The notes under the pieces were generated by a model that saw only the letters and a program-made list of their open reading frames with translations, was not told where the DNA came from and searched no databases. A stretch of 64,000 bases of DNA. Origin: Spirosoma luteum DSM 19990 (lineage in GTDB: Bacteria > Bacteroidota > Bacteroidia > Cytophagales > Spirosomataceae). The position numbers were made by a program, and so were the translations under genes. Numbering within the stretch: the first letter of the stretch is position 1; every line of letters begins with the position of its first letter. The stretch lies in the NCBI RefSeq assembly GCF_000374065.1, contig NZ_KB893253.1, positions 16,095-80,094 on the forward strand. The letters run 5' to 3'. Positions 23,110 to 32,643 of the stretch are shown one piece after another.

Positions 23110-23614
23110 ACCCAAGTTGTCAGACATCGCCCGGCAGAATAATACGGCTAAAGCCGCCCGGTTCAGCTCAACCATGATTCCGGCTCCACCAAAGCCACAG
23201 GCGACTACGGTTGATGAGACGCCCGAGCCACCGGTCGCTGTACCCGCTCTGGAGTCGCTACGGGATACAATCGACCGGGGAGAAGCAGACTTTGCCCAGG
23301 GCCGGGGGACTACTTTCACCGAAGATGAGCTAAAAGCCAAGCTGACGACACCTGATGCGGCTCCTGCAGATAAGGCATCGGTAGTTAAAACAACCCGGGC
23401 TCGTCGAAGTGGCTCTTTGGCCATTGATGAGGTGATCAACGGTGAACCTCCAAAAGGAGAGTCTTATCCTCGCCAGGTGCGTATTTCGGAACGGCATCAT
23501 AAGTTGCTTCGCAAACTAGCGTTTACGCATGAGAAGACGCAGAATCATATCTTATACAACCTGCTGGATCTGCTGGAACAGGCCGATCAGCGTGACCAAC
23601 AAAAAGGAGACTAA
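23090..23614 (+). CDS. ParB-like/DUF3408-like partition partner
   Basis: I start at ATG 23090 (MAKSENKPKLSDIARQNNTA), giving 174 aa; an earlier ATG at 23054 lies inside parA. The middle is Pro/Ala/Thr-rich and probably disordered. The C-terminal ~45 residues (RQVRISERHHKLLRKLAFTH, then EKTQNHILYNLLDLLEQADQ) resemble the ribbon-helix-helix-like end of DUF3408/TraB-type proteins. Overlap with parA suggests it binds the TGTCA array and stimulates ParA. Confidence 0.7.
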   Translation: MAKSENKPKLSDIARQNNTAKAARFSSTMIPAPPKPQATTVDETPEPPVAVPALESLRDTIDRGEADFAQGRGTTFTEDELKAKLTTPDAAPADKASVVKTTRARRSGSLAIDEVINGEPPKGESYPRQVRISERHHKLLRKLAFTHEKTQNHILYNLLDLLEQADQRDQQKGD

Positions 23615-23617
23615 CTT

Positions 23618-24193
23618 ATGTTCAGCCAATATTCATGGTGGGACTTCGCCAAAATTGTCCTGGTACTGGCCATCCCTTATTACGCCTACGTGCTGATAAG
23701 GTATTACCGGGAAGATATCCGGGAATGGATCAGTAACCGGGGGCAAAAAGACCCGGTTACTGAGGCTCAGCAAGCTGATGAGGAAGAGGAGGAACCGTCT
23801 TTTTCGCGCTTCAGTGTTAATGATTACTCGGACGAGCCTTACCAGACAACCGATCAGCCTAAGTCCGCCGAATGGTTACCCTCACCTCCAGAGGCTACCC
23901 AACCTGAGGCCAGGACCGAGCAACCGGTACCGGTCTATGATCAGGATGAGTATGAATTGCAGGGCCCCGATGTTGATGACCAACCCGAACACCTTGGTGT
24001 GCCCGTATTGATTCAAACCGAAAACCTCCAGGAGCAGTCTATTGATGAGATTCGCAGTGCTGCTGAACGACTCACCAAAGATGGAGAGGGTAGGGTAACG
24101 CCGGTCAATGCTGAAGATAAACCAGCCGCAAGAATTGCGGATATCATCAATCAGCAACAAGGCCATCTTGATAGTTTTGCTTTTAACCGTTAA
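23618..24193 (+). CDS. membrane-anchored acidic protein of the parA/tra region, 191 aa
   Basis: One N-terminal membrane segment (AKIVLVLAIPYYAYVLIRYY, ~10-30) is followed by a long acidic, Pro/Glu-rich tail (DEEEEEPSF, EATQPEARTEQPVPVYDQDE). The order parA, DUF3408-like, membrane gene matches the TraA-TraB-TraC/D block of Bacteroides elements, so it may be a divergent TraD-like protein. The function is not established. It follows the previous stop by 3 bp. Confidence 0.6.
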   Translation: MFSQYSWWDFAKIVLVLAIPYYAYVLIRYYREDIREWISNRGQKDPVTEAQQADEEEEEPSFSRFSVNDYSDEPYQTTDQPKSAEWLPSPPEATQPEARTEQPVPVYDQDEYELQGPDVDDQPEHLGVPVLIQTENLQEQSIDEIRSAAERLTKDGEGRVTPVNAEDKPAARIADIINQQQGHLDSFAFNR

Positions 24194-24214
24194 CGCTTAA
24201 ACCTAATTCCAGTC

Positions 24215-24733
24215 ATGAACCTGATCGCGCTTGATTTCTGGAGTTTCGTTGTTTACGCCTTTATGGCGGGTGTGCTGTTCATCGGCTACCGGCTGACCTG
24301 GCGGTTGGCCTATTTCTCCGAAGGGCTAATTATCAGTTTGGCCCGTGCAGGCCTGCATGGCCTGGCCAGAGGGTTCCTGTTTGCCCTCGTCGGCTACAAC
24401 AAGCAAACTTACCAGCAATCCCGCTTCATCATCTGGAATCAGGTGCACGTACGCTTTTTTGTTCTTTGGGGGGCTACTTTCCTGCTGACTGGCCTGGTCT
24501 TTCTATTCCAGATCCAACCGGTGCTCTGGGTGCCTATAGCACTGGGCTTCATCGTATATCGTCTGGTGACGCTGTGGATGAATCCCCCCCGGCCACCCAT
24601 ACATACGCAGGACCCCGCTTTAAAACAATTGATCCAAGATGTCAATGAACCGTCCCGGTCGACGCGTAAACCTGCTCGACCCATGATCAGACGTTGGGAT
24701 TATCTTGATGAGTTGTTCGCGGAATCCGTGTAA
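24215..24733 (+). CDS. membrane protein of the parA operon, 172 aa
   Basis: Hydrophobic segments at ~8-30 and ~85-125 (FFVLWGATFLLTGLVFLFQI, LWVPIALGFIVYRLVTLW) surround a basic/aromatic loop. A soluble tail ends in RRWDYLDELFAESV. I do not recognise the family. It starts 21 bp after the previous gene, and the operon ends at the terminator 23 bp downstream. Confidence 0.6.
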   Translation: MNLIALDFWSFVVYAFMAGVLFIGYRLTWRLAYFSEGLIISLARAGLHGLARGFLFALVGYNKQTYQQSRFIIWNQVHVRFFVLWGATFLLTGLVFLFQIQPVLWVPIALGFIVYRLVTLWMNPPRPPIHTQDPALKQLIQDVNEPSRSTRKPARPMIRRWDYLDELFAESV

Positions 24734-24755
24734 CGTATCCGGCTCCAGGTACCCT

Positions 24756-24786
24756 AAGGTCAGGCTTTTAGTCTGGCCTTTTTTGG
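24756..24786 (+). terminator. intrinsic terminator of the parA operon
   Basis: AAGGTCAG (24756-24763) pairs with CTGGCCTT (24773-24780), allowing one G-T pair, and is followed by TTTT. It separates the parA operon from the tra operon. Confidence 0.8.
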
Positions 24787-24831
24787 TGCCCTGTCATTAT
24801 CCCTTCGTTGATCAAAAGCAAAAGTAGCATA

Positions 24832-24894
24832 ATTTACATATTTGTAAATCATTAAAAGCATATAATGCTTTTAATGTATAAACATTGAATGTTT
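24832..24894 (+). promoter_or_regulatory. three tandem dyads upstream of the tra operon
   Basis: ATTTACA/TGTAAAT (24832-24838, 24843-24849), ATTAAAAGCAT/ATGCTTTTAAT (24851-24861, 24865-24875; perfect 11-bp arms, 3-bp spacer) and AAACATT/AATGTTT (24880-24886, 24888-24894) lie end to end. They sit 249-311 bp before traE in an AT-rich leader (24787-25142) with no gene. They look like operators for one or more dimeric repressors of transfer. The remaining leader shows no clear hairpin. Confidence 0.65.
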
Positions 24895-25142
24895 TTACCG
24901 ATTAATAAACATTATAATAGCTATTGTGTAGATGTAAAGCCTTTTTTGTCTTTACAAGTTAATTTTTTTTAAATAGATAAATGACTAACAATTAGGGATT
25001 TATATACAATATGCTAAATTGGTGAACTTATTTTTCAACATCGTTTTGACTGAATTTAAATATTTACTCATACTTTAGAAGCATAATTTGCATAAAACAG
25101 GTGTTTATTATTTTTTTCAACTCTATTTTTCACATTTTACCC

Positions 25143-25466
25143 ATGTTCAAACGGACAAAGTATGTAGCAATGCAGGTCGCCCTGATAGTCGATCTGATGT
25201 TCATGAACTCACTGGCGCAATCACAGGCGACCGGTAACGGAGCGGGGGCATTGACCCAGACAGCGACTACGATTCGTAGCTATGGTACGGCGGCTCAGAC
25301 CATTATCCTGGCGCTGGGTGTGATCATTGGTTTGATTGGGGCCGTTCGGGTGTACAGTAAATTTCACAATGGCGATCCTGACACGCAGAAAGCAGTCATG
25401 AGCTGGTTTGGTGCGGCCCTCTTCCTGGTCGCTGTCGGAACAATCTTAACGGCGTTCTTCGGCTAA
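25143..25466 (+). CDS. traE: conjugative transfer protein TraE (DUF4134-like)
   Basis: 107 aa from ATG 25143; the frame is open from 25101 but that start precedes the basic signal region. MFKRTKYVAMQVALIVDLMF is a signal/membrane segment. Two more hydrophobic segments follow (TIILALGVIIGLIGAVRVYS, WFGAALFLVAVGTILTAFFG) around the conserved FHNGDPDTQKAVMSW. This is the DUF4134/TraE pattern, a VirB2/VirB3-like inner-membrane component. It begins the tra operon and its stop overlaps the traF start by 1 bp (TAATG). Confidence 0.88.
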   Translation: MFKRTKYVAMQVALIVDLMFMNSLAQSQATGNGAGALTQTATTIRSYGTAAQTIILALGVIIGLIGAVRVYSKFHNGDPDTQKAVMSWFGAALFLVAVGTILTAFFG

Positions 25467-25822
25467 TGCTGGAGATCAACAAGGGTATCGGAAGGCCCGT
25501 GGAGTTTCGGGGTTTAAAGGGTACTTATCTCTATCTGGCAGCGGGTATTGTTGTCGGTAGCCTGCTACTCGCCCTGGCACTTTACGGGCTTTTCGGTTTA
25601 AACACCTACCTGGCCACGCTCATCGTGGTGGGCGCTGGCGGAGGTGGCATCTGGTACTGCATGCGGCTCTCCGCAAAATACGGCGTGTCAGGTCTGCTGA
25701 AACTGGAAGCGACCCGCAATCAACCAAAGGCCATTATTATCTCTTCAGCCAAACCATTCCAATTGCTCCGTGAAACTAAACGCTCGAAGTCTAGAAAGCG
25801 CCCTGCCGCTGCTGGCCGTTGA
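25466..25822 (+). CDS. traF: conjugative transfer protein TraF (DUF4133-like)
   Basis: 118 aa. INKGIGRPVEFRGLKGTYLY is the DUF4133 signature and is followed by two membrane segments (~27-48 and ~52-68). A basic C-terminal tail (RETKRSKSRKRPAAAGR) follows. VirB3-like component placed between TraE and the VirB4-like ATPase, as in CTnDOT-type systems. It overlaps traG by 53 bp. Confidence 0.88.
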   Translation: MLEINKGIGRPVEFRGLKGTYLYLAAGIVVGSLLLALALYGLFGLNTYLATLIVVGAGGGGIWYCMRLSAKYGVSGLLKLEATRNQPKAIIISSAKPFQLLRETKRSKSRKRPAAAGR

Positions 25823-28271
25823 AAACAATTGCATGGTCAGCAAAATGGCTGACATTACCGTTGGGTTTCGACTGCATCTACCCGAAATCTTTACTCAGGC
25901 CCGGGAGGATTATATAACGCTCCATAGTGCTATCGTGAAGGCCATCAAGCTTTTGCCCGTAGGTACGATCATTCATAAGCAGGACTGGTTTACCGAGGAG
26001 AAGTACCAGACTGATCTCGAGCAGGGAGATGACAGCTTTCTGACGCAGGCTTTTCAGCGTCACTTTGTCGAACGGCCGTTCCTGAATCACCATTGCTACC
26101 TTTACATTTCCAAGCTGCCTAAGTTTCGTCAGAAGCAAAAGAGTAACCGGCACTCGTTGACTCGACGCCGGCTAGTTCCGCGTGAGCAGATGAGTCAGCG
26201 TGAGCTCCAACCTTTTTTTGATACGGTCTCTCAGTTCGAGAGGATCTTACTCGACGGGGGCATTCGGGCCGAACGCCTAACGGATAATGAACTGGTCAGT
26301 GAGAAAGGGGATCGGGGTATTATCCCGAACTATTTCCGGCTCCAGCCTGAGGGCAGTAAGAAAGTCATCCTGGAAGATTGGGATATTGACGGCCGCGTCC
26401 GGATTGGCTCCAAAGATGTGATGTGCTTCACGATTTCGGATGCCGATACGCTTCCCCAAACGGTGGACGTGATGGCCAGTTACGGTCCTTTGTCTTCGGA
26501 TAGTACGCAGTTCGCCGTCGGCAATGTATTGCCCGTTGGCCTGATGTTACCCTGCAACCATGTGTACAATCAATACATCTGCATAGATGATGCCCAGGTT
26601 GCCCTCAGGGAGTTTGAGCAGACGGCTCGTAACCTGAATTCCCTTTCGCAATTTTCTTCTGAGAACGGCATCAACCGGGACTGGACCATGCGCTACATCC
26701 AGGAGGCTATCCAGAGTCAGCGCACGGTTTGCCGGGCTCATTTCAATTTAATGGTCTGGACCGAAAAGCCGGAACAGATGGACTTCCTGCGCGCCCGTAC
26801 GGCCTCGGCTATTGCTCAGCTGGACTGTTTGCCCAAACAGAATACGATGGATGCGGCCCGTTTGCTGTGGGCGGGGATACCTGGTAATGCCGGTGATCTG
26901 CCGGTCGATGAGACGTTCTACACCTTTGCCGAGCAGGCGGTCTGTTTTTTCAACCTGGAGTCAACCTACCAATCGTCACTCTCCCCGTTTGGCATCCGGC
27001 TCTGTGATCGGCAGGGTAAACCAGTCTGGGTGGATCTGTCGGATGAGCCAGTGGAGAAAGGATGGGTAACCAACCGGAATAAGTTTGTGATTGGACCATC
27101 CGGTTCGGGCAAGTCCTTTTTTATGAATCACCTGGTACGCCAGTATTATGAACAGGGTACGCATATCTTACTCGTCGACGTTGGCCACTCGTACCGCGGT
27201 CTATGCGATCTGGTGCAGCGAAAAACGCGCGGGAAGGATGGCGTTTACCTGACCTATGAAGAGGATAAACCCATCACGTTTAATCCGTTCTACGTAGAGG
27301 ATGGCTTTTACTCGATTGATAAAATTACCTCCATCAACACCCTGCTACTCACGCTCTGGAAAAAGGAAACCGAAAGCTTCTCCAGAACGGAAGAGGTAGC
27401 CCTGGGGGATGCCGTGGAGGAGTTCATTAAGTTGGTGAAAAAGGGGAAGGCAACGGAGGTGAGTTTCAACGGCTTCTACGACTACTGCAATGCTGAAGAT
27501 GGATTCCGGGCTTACCTGAAAGAAAAGAAGTACGAAGCCAAGTATTTCGACATCGAGCAGTTTATCATCACCATGCAGCCTTTTTACAAAGGGGGCAAGT
27601 ATGATTACCTCTTGAACTCGAACATGAACGTGGACCTGCTGAACAAGCGCTTCGTCGTCTTCGAACTGGACAACATCAAGGATCACCCGATCCTGTTCCC
27701 TATTGTGACCCTGATCATTATGGAAACCTTCGTCAGTAAAATGCGCCGGCTGAAGGGGATTCGTAAAATGATGGTCATCGAGGAGGCCTGGAAAGCCATT
27801 GCCAAGGAGTCGATGGCTGACTATATCAAATACCTCTTTAAAACGGTTCGGAAACACTTCGGAGAAGCCCTGGTGGTCACCCAGGAGATTGATGATATCA
27901 TTGGTAATACCATCGTTAAGGATGCCATTATCAACAACTCCGATTGCAAAATCCTGCTCGATCAAAGCAAGTATCAGCACCGGTTTGAGGAGGTACGTCA
28001 GCTTTTGGGGCTATCCGAAAAACAGAAGCAGTTGATTCTGTCAGTCAACAAGGATAACGATCCCCGTCGGAAGTACAAAGAGGTGTTCATTGCCCTGGGC
28101 GCGCGGGCCAAAGTCTACGCTACTGAGGTGAGTCTGGAGGAATACGCGGCCTACACCACGGAGGAAAAAGAAAAGGTCGAAGTGCAGCGTCGCACGGTCC
28201 AGAATGGGGGTGATATCCAGGTAGCCATTGTCGACTTTGCCGACGCCCGGCGAAAGCCTGAATTAGTGTAA
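25770..28271 (+). CDS. traG: VirB4-like conjugation ATPase TraG
   Basis: 833 aa from GTG 25770. This start keeps the conserved N-terminal LPLLAVENNCMVSKMADITV region that an ATG after the traF stop would lose. Walker A is GPSGSGKS at 442-449 and Walker B is MMVIEEAWKAIA near residue 667. The downstream RKHFGEALVVTQEIDDIIGN motif also fits. It energises pilus/channel assembly and substrate transfer. The size matches Bacteroides TraG. Confidence 0.92.
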   Translation: MKLNARSLESALPLLAVENNCMVSKMADITVGFRLHLPEIFTQAREDYITLHSAIVKAIKLLPVGTIIHKQDWFTEEKYQTDLEQGDDSFLTQAFQRHFVERPFLNHHCYLYISKLPKFRQKQKSNRHSLTRRRLVPREQMSQRELQPFFDTVSQFERILLDGGIRAERLTDNELVSEKGDRGIIPNYFRLQPEGSKKVILEDWDIDGRVRIGSKDVMCFTISDADTLPQTVDVMASYGPLSSDSTQFAVGNVLPVGLMLPCNHVYNQYICIDDAQVALREFEQTARNLNSLSQFSSENGINRDWTMRYIQEAIQSQRTVCRAHFNLMVWTEKPEQMDFLRARTASAIAQLDCLPKQNTMDAARLLWAGIPGNAGDLPVDETFYTFAEQAVCFFNLESTYQSSLSPFGIRLCDRQGKPVWVDLSDEPVEKGWVTNRNKFVIGPSGSGKSFFMNHLVRQYYEQGTHILLVDVGHSYRGLCDLVQRKTRGKDGVYLTYEEDKPITFNPFYVEDGFYSIDKITSINTLLLTLWKKETESFSRTEEVALGDAVEEFIKLVKKGKATEVSFNGFYDYCNAEDGFRAYLKEKKYEAKYFDIEQFIITMQPFYKGGKYDYLLNSNMNVDLLNKRFVVFELDNIKDHPILFPIVTLIIMETFVSKMRRLKGIRKMMVIEEAWKAIAKESMADYIKYLFKTVRKHFGEALVVTQEIDDIIGNTIVKDAIINNSDCKILLDQSKYQHRFEEVRQLLGLSEKQKQLILSVNKDNDPRRKYKEVFIALGARAKVYATEVSLEEYAAYTTEEKEKVEVQRRTVQNGGDIQVAIVDFADARRKPELV

Positions 28272-28321
28272 TCAATCGACACGTCCATTCGTCGTGTTCA
28301 TTTCAACCCCTTTGTATCGAC

Positions 28322-29491
28322 ATGATTTTACTACAACAACCTGGTGCAGGCACCTACGTTGACTACGACTTCTACCGGGCATTTGAGTCGATGGAAGCTG
28401 CGGTTAAAACCGCGTTCACGGAAGTGCTCCAGGGCATGGGCAATTTGGGAGCTGTTGCCTCCGCTATTGCGGCCATCGGCGCGGGTCTATTCATCGGCAT
28501 GCGGGTGTTGGGGCACTTCGCCCGGGCTGAATCCATCGATGTATTTCCCCTTCTGCGGCCCTTCGCTATCGGGTTTCTGGTCCTCAACTTTACCATGGTA
28601 ACTGACTTTCTGGATGCGCTGATGAAACCGGTTGTGGATGTCACCCAAAACATGGTCGATGTTCAGGTCACCCGGATTCAGCAGCTGGAGCAACTGCGGC
28701 AACAGAAGATTCAGGAAAGAATGGCCAAGCTGGATAAGGAAAGTTCGGATGAGCTCAGCAACTGGTCCATCGGGAATTATCTATCACTGCTGGTCGAAAA
28801 GCAGCGCCTGTATATGAATGAAGGGTTTCACACCTTTCTGAAGAATCTGTTTTACGCCTTCTTTCTGGCCGCCCGGCTGGTGATCCTGACTACCCGGGCA
28901 TTCTTCCTGATCGTGCTAACGGTGATTGGTCCACTGGCCTTTGCTATTGCCATCTTCACGGGCTTTCAGGATTCGCATCTGATGTGGATTGCCCGGTACG
29001 TGCAGATTTCGCTCTGGTTTCCAATGGCCAACATCCTGGGCACCATTGTCTCCTATCTGCAAGGCAAGGTCATTACGCTCCAGTATCTGGAACTAACCAA
29101 CAATGTCCCCGACGAGGCCCAGAGTGGGGATCTGATCTACATGGTCTTCATGATCATTGCCACGCTCTGTTACTTCACGATCCCGACTATTTCAGGCTAT
29201 ATCATTTCTTCCTCGGGTGTGGCGGGTGCCCTCCAGCGGATGACTAACCTGTCGACCGCTACGGTGATGGGGGCCATGAGCACCGCTTCGAGTCCAATGG
29301 CCAGAGATTCAATGAATGGAATGGGTAGGGCAGGAGGAGCTGTCGCCGGCGTCGTCGGTGGAGCGGCCATGATGGGCGTTGGTGCAGCGGTGGCCGTTGG
29401 ACAGACGGCCGCTAACTACGGCTCTCATTACGGGCAAGCCGTCAGACAGGAGTATAACAACATGAGAAACATTTCTAAAAATTCTGATTAA
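28322..29491 (+). CDS. traJ: conjugative transfer protein TraJ (VirB6-like)
   Basis: 389 aa polytopic membrane protein. Hydrophobic segments lie near 40-60, 75-95, 175-200, 205-225 and 270-295, followed by a Gly/Ala/Met-rich C-terminal part (GRAGGAVAGVVGGAAMMGVG). Position after TraG and length fit TraJ of Bacteroides elements. The usual TraI between TraG and TraJ is absent; only 50 bp separate the two genes. Confidence 0.85.
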   Translation: MILLQQPGAGTYVDYDFYRAFESMEAAVKTAFTEVLQGMGNLGAVASAIAAIGAGLFIGMRVLGHFARAESIDVFPLLRPFAIGFLVLNFTMVTDFLDALMKPVVDVTQNMVDVQVTRIQQLEQLRQQKIQERMAKLDKESSDELSNWSIGNYLSLLVEKQRLYMNEGFHTFLKNLFYAFFLAARLVILTTRAFFLIVLTVIGPLAFAIAIFTGFQDSHLMWIARYVQISLWFPMANILGTIVSYLQGKVITLQYLELTNNVPDEAQSGDLIYMVFMIIATLCYFTIPTISGYIISSSGVAGALQRMTNLSTATVMGAMSTASSPMARDSMNGMGRAGGAVAGVVGGAAMMGVGAAVAVGQTAANYGSHYGQAVRQEYNNMRNISKNSD

Positions 29492-29493
29492 TC

Positions 29494-30138
29494 ATGGCAG
29501 CACAAGATCAAACGTTTTTTAAGTCGCTCCGCAACCTGGAGACCTCTTACCGCAACATCCGGATACTGGCCTTCGTCAGTGTGGGGGTGTTCTGCATCAT
29601 CACGCTGTCCGCCCTGGGATTTGCCTACAAGGTGAAAACGGATTCGGAAAGTCGCATCTACGTGGTCGAGCAGGGAAAGTCGCTGATTGCCGCCCTGCGC
29701 AACGACGTGCGGGAAAATCGTCCGGTAGAGGGTAAGGATCATATTCGCCGGTTTCATGAACTGTTTTTCACCCTTGACCCGGATTCGAAAGCTATTGAAG
29801 AGCACATCAAGGAAGCGCTTCCCTATGCCGATGAGAGTGTTTCCCGACTCTATCTGGATACCAAAGAGCAGGGCTATTATAGTCAGTTGATTCAGGCGTC
29901 AGCGTCGCAGGAAATCCAAGTAGACAGCATTCAGCTGGATATGAATCAATATCCCTATCACTTCCGCACGTTTGCCCGGCAGCAAATCATCCGCCTGACC
30001 AATATCACGGTTCGTAAGCTGGTCACCAGTGGGTACCTGCGGAACGTGAGCCGTTCGGAGATCAACCCGCATGGCTTTCTGATTGAGAAATTTGCTGTCC
30101 TGGATAATACCGATATCGAAGAACGCCTGCGCCAATGA
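29494..30138 (+). CDS. traK: conjugative transfer protein TraK (VirB8-like)
   Basis: 214 aa. The FFKSLRNLETSYRNIRILAF motif and single membrane segment (~25-45) precede a periplasmic domain with the YVVEQGKSLIAALRNDVREN and RPVEGKDHIRRFHELFFTLD stretches typical of TraK. It is a structural inner-membrane/periplasmic component. It starts 2 bp after traJ and overlaps the next gene by 4 bp. Confidence 0.88.
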   Translation: MAAQDQTFFKSLRNLETSYRNIRILAFVSVGVFCIITLSALGFAYKVKTDSESRIYVVEQGKSLIAALRNDVRENRPVEGKDHIRRFHELFFTLDPDSKAIEEHIKEALPYADESVSRLYLDTKEQGYYSQLIQASASQEIQVDSIQLDMNQYPYHFRTFARQQIIRLTNITVRKLVTSGYLRNVSRSEINPHGFLIEKFAVLDNTDIEERLRQ

Positions 30139-30440
30139 GAAAGCTCGTCAGTGTGATTTTCGGTACAGGTGATTGGTTGGTGAGTCTCTCCGATCGCGCC
30201 CGAATGCAACTCGTTTTAACCTGTTTACTTCTCCTAATCGGCGGGGGCATCTATAAGCTGATCAACGGTATCGAGCAGCTAAAAGAGCCTCTGTCGGCGG
30301 CAACGCCTGACCAGCTCATCAAGCCAATGGAGAAACTCTTTGAGGGAGCCAAAGACGACTTATACCGCTACCATCAGGACAAGAGTCAATTGGATAGTCT
30401 GAAAAAAGCGTACTCGACCCAAACCGATTTACCCCAATGA
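30135..30440 (+). CDS. traL: TraL-like protein (DUF3989-like), 101 aa
   Basis: Small protein with one membrane segment (LVLTCLLLLIGGGIYKLING) and a charged helical C-terminal part. Its place between TraK and TraM and its size match TraL/DUF3989 of Bacteroides conjugative elements; function there is unknown. Start and stop overlap its neighbours by 4 bp each. Confidence 0.78.
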   Translation: MRKLVSVIFGTGDWLVSLSDRARMQLVLTCLLLLIGGGIYKLINGIEQLKEPLSAATPDQLIKPMEKLFEGAKDDLYRYHQDKSQLDSLKKAYSTQTDLPQ

Positions 30441-31699
30441 ACACAGCCATTTCAGCAACTCATAGCGATGCTGCTTTTTATCGAAATCGAAAAGCCATGC
30501 TGATGTATCCCGTTATTATTCTCCCGTTCGTAGCTGCTCTATTTTGGCTGTTCGGAGGTGGAAAAGGGGAGAGATATATTGCGGAGGAAGCCGCTGCCGG
30601 TAAGGCAGGTGCCAGCGGTTTCAATGCCCAGGTTCCAAACGCCAAGAATGGAATAATCAATGGACGTGACGTCGACGGACCAGGATACGGCAAAGCACCA
30701 ATCGGACAAATGCTGTCCAATTTTACCAACACTCGTCAGGACTCTATTTCTCGGGGTTTGAAAGCGATCCCGGTGAATAATCCGGCTGGGGTGGAAACAG
30801 CTACCCATGCCTCCAGCCTGGCTAGTGCTACTGTGTCGTCGGGAATCCGGCCCTACAAAGCTTCCAATGCAGCGGCTATTGCGGCCACTCGGCCAGCCCG
30901 GACTAAAGGGGGGAATCCCTACTATTACAATGCACCTGGCAGCCGTCCCTACTATACCGCATCGGTCACCGATCAGCAGCTGGACCAACAGCTTCAGCAG
31001 TACGAAAGCAGCCGTACCGCGCCGGCATCAGCTCCCCGTTCGGCTCCGCTTACTTCCTACGCGGTGAATGGGTCTGATGGCTCTCTGGCGACCGAGAGAC
31101 CGGCTTTGGTTCGGGTGAGTGATAACCTAACGGCTAGCCGTTTGTCTGATGTGACGGAAGTAGAAAGCCCCTTCCTGACGGCGCCAACGGGTGGTTCCCG
31201 TAAAGAGCCAACCCGCGCGGTCCTGAGTGGGGGCAACTATGGACAGAAGAAAGTCATTGCCTGGATGATCCCCGTTGTGGTACACGAAGATCAGGCTATC
31301 AAGGATGGTCAGCAGGTGAAGCTCCGCTTACTGAAGGAGATTACGGCCGATGGGGTTACGATTCCAGCTAACACGATTCTACACGCCATTTGTCAACTAT
31401 CCGATGATCGTTTACGGTTGACCGTTCGCAGCCTGCAATTGGGTGGCCAGCTCATTCCGCTTGATCTGGATGTCTATGATACGGATGGCTCCATGGGTGT
31501 CAACGTACCGGGGCTGAGTAACAGTAGCCAGGTAGGTGGGCAGTTGCGTTCATCGGCTATTCAGGGTATTCAGGTTCCCGGCATCGGTACGCTAGGTAGT
31601 ACCGTTCTCAACTCGGCTCGTATGAGTGCCTCTTCTTCTGTTCGTCAGACCACGATCCGGCTCCGGGCTGGGTATAACCTGTTTCTTAAAGCGCAATAG
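30437..31699 (+). CDS. traM: conjugative transfer protein TraM (VirB10-like)
   Basis: 420 aa. N-terminal cytoplasmic stub, membrane segment (LMYPVIILPFVAALFWLFGG), a Pro/Ala/Ser-rich linker, and a C-terminal beta domain. The latter holds KKVIAWMIPVVVHEDQAIKD, then RLLKEITADGVTIPANTILH and AICQ, the TraM/TrbI-like pattern. It is expected to span the periplasm and contact the outer-membrane TraN ring. Confidence 0.9.
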   Translation: MNTAISATHSDAAFYRNRKAMLMYPVIILPFVAALFWLFGGGKGERYIAEEAAAGKAGASGFNAQVPNAKNGIINGRDVDGPGYGKAPIGQMLSNFTNTRQDSISRGLKAIPVNNPAGVETATHASSLASATVSSGIRPYKASNAAAIAATRPARTKGGNPYYYNAPGSRPYYTASVTDQQLDQQLQQYESSRTAPASAPRSAPLTSYAVNGSDGSLATERPALVRVSDNLTASRLSDVTEVESPFLTAPTGGSRKEPTRAVLSGGNYGQKKVIAWMIPVVVHEDQAIKDGQQVKLRLLKEITADGVTIPANTILHAICQLSDDRLRLTVRSLQLGGQLIPLDLDVYDTDGSMGVNVPGLSNSSQVGGQLRSSAIQGIQVPGIGTLGSTVLNSARMSASSSVRQTTIRLRAGYNLFLKAQ

Positions 31700-31776
31700 G
31701 CAACCTGAGTTCTGATAATTAATCAGAAAATTAAAAAACAACCCCTTTCAGTTCATTAAATGATGAAGCTAAAGCT

Positions 31777-32643
31777 ATGAAAAAGCGTTTTATTTTACCC
31801 CTCTGCCTAGCACTGGCCACGGAACCAGCTATGGCACAACTGGCCTTCGTGCTGCCGATGACCAATTCTAGCATTCGCCCATCTTACGCTATTCAGGTGA
31901 GCACCAATAAGACCACGCACATTATTTTTCCTTATGAGATTCGGTATGCCGATCTGGGTAGTAAAGAGATTGCCGGTGAAGCTGTAGAGAAGGCCGGTAA
32001 CGTATTTCGTCTGAAGGCGATTAGTCAGAATCCCTTTATGGAAACCAATCTGACGGTAGTGACGGCCGACGGTCGACTGTTCAGCTTTCTGATAAGCTAC
32101 AAGGACCAACCCGATGCGGTGACCTATGATTTAACCAAAATGTTGCTCGATGGCGACGTGTCCAAGTCGGCCAAGGTAAGCAGTGGTTCGCAGGCCCGGT
32201 TAGCAGACAACCTGAACCGGCAGGGCGAACTGGCCATGCACAGTCGTCGGAAGATCCGGCACATCGGCTACAAAGCCCAGGGCATGAATATGTACCTGAA
32301 GAATATCCTCTACAAGGATGATGTCATGTACGTGGTACTGGGTATGGAGAATGATTCCAAACTCGACTATGGCATTGACTACCTGCGCACCTACGTCATG
32401 CAGATGAAGAAAGCCGGTGAGAGTTCGGCTACGCAGGACGTGCCGGTTGATCCCATCAAAGTGTTTGACGCCAGTGAGATGGTGATCCCCCGTCAGGATG
32501 AATTAACCAAAGTCATCGCTATCGAACGGCTGACGCTGGAAAAAGACCGTCGCCTGGTCGTGCAGATCGGCGAAGAGAGTGGCGGTCGTCAGTTGGCGAT
32601 TTCAATTGGTCCCGATGAATTAGCAACTGCTCGCCCTTTATGA
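31777..32643 (+). CDS. traN: conjugative transfer protein TraN (VirB9-like)
   Basis: 288 aa with a signal peptide (KRFILPLCLALATEPAMAQL). The TTHIIFPYEIRYADLGSKEI segment and GNVFRLKAISQNPFMETNLT are characteristic of TraN. It forms the outer-membrane-associated ring with TraM. It lies 77 bp after traM and overlaps traO by 4 bp. Confidence 0.9.
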   Translation: MKKRFILPLCLALATEPAMAQLAFVLPMTNSSIRPSYAIQVSTNKTTHIIFPYEIRYADLGSKEIAGEAVEKAGNVFRLKAISQNPFMETNLTVVTADGRLFSFLISYKDQPDAVTYDLTKMLLDGDVSKSAKVSSGSQARLADNLNRQGELAMHSRRKIRHIGYKAQGMNMYLKNILYKDDVMYVVLGMENDSKLDYGIDYLRTYVMQMKKAGESSATQDVPVDPIKVFDASEMVIPRQDELTKVIAIERLTLEKDRRLVVQIGEESGGRQLAISIGPDELATARPL

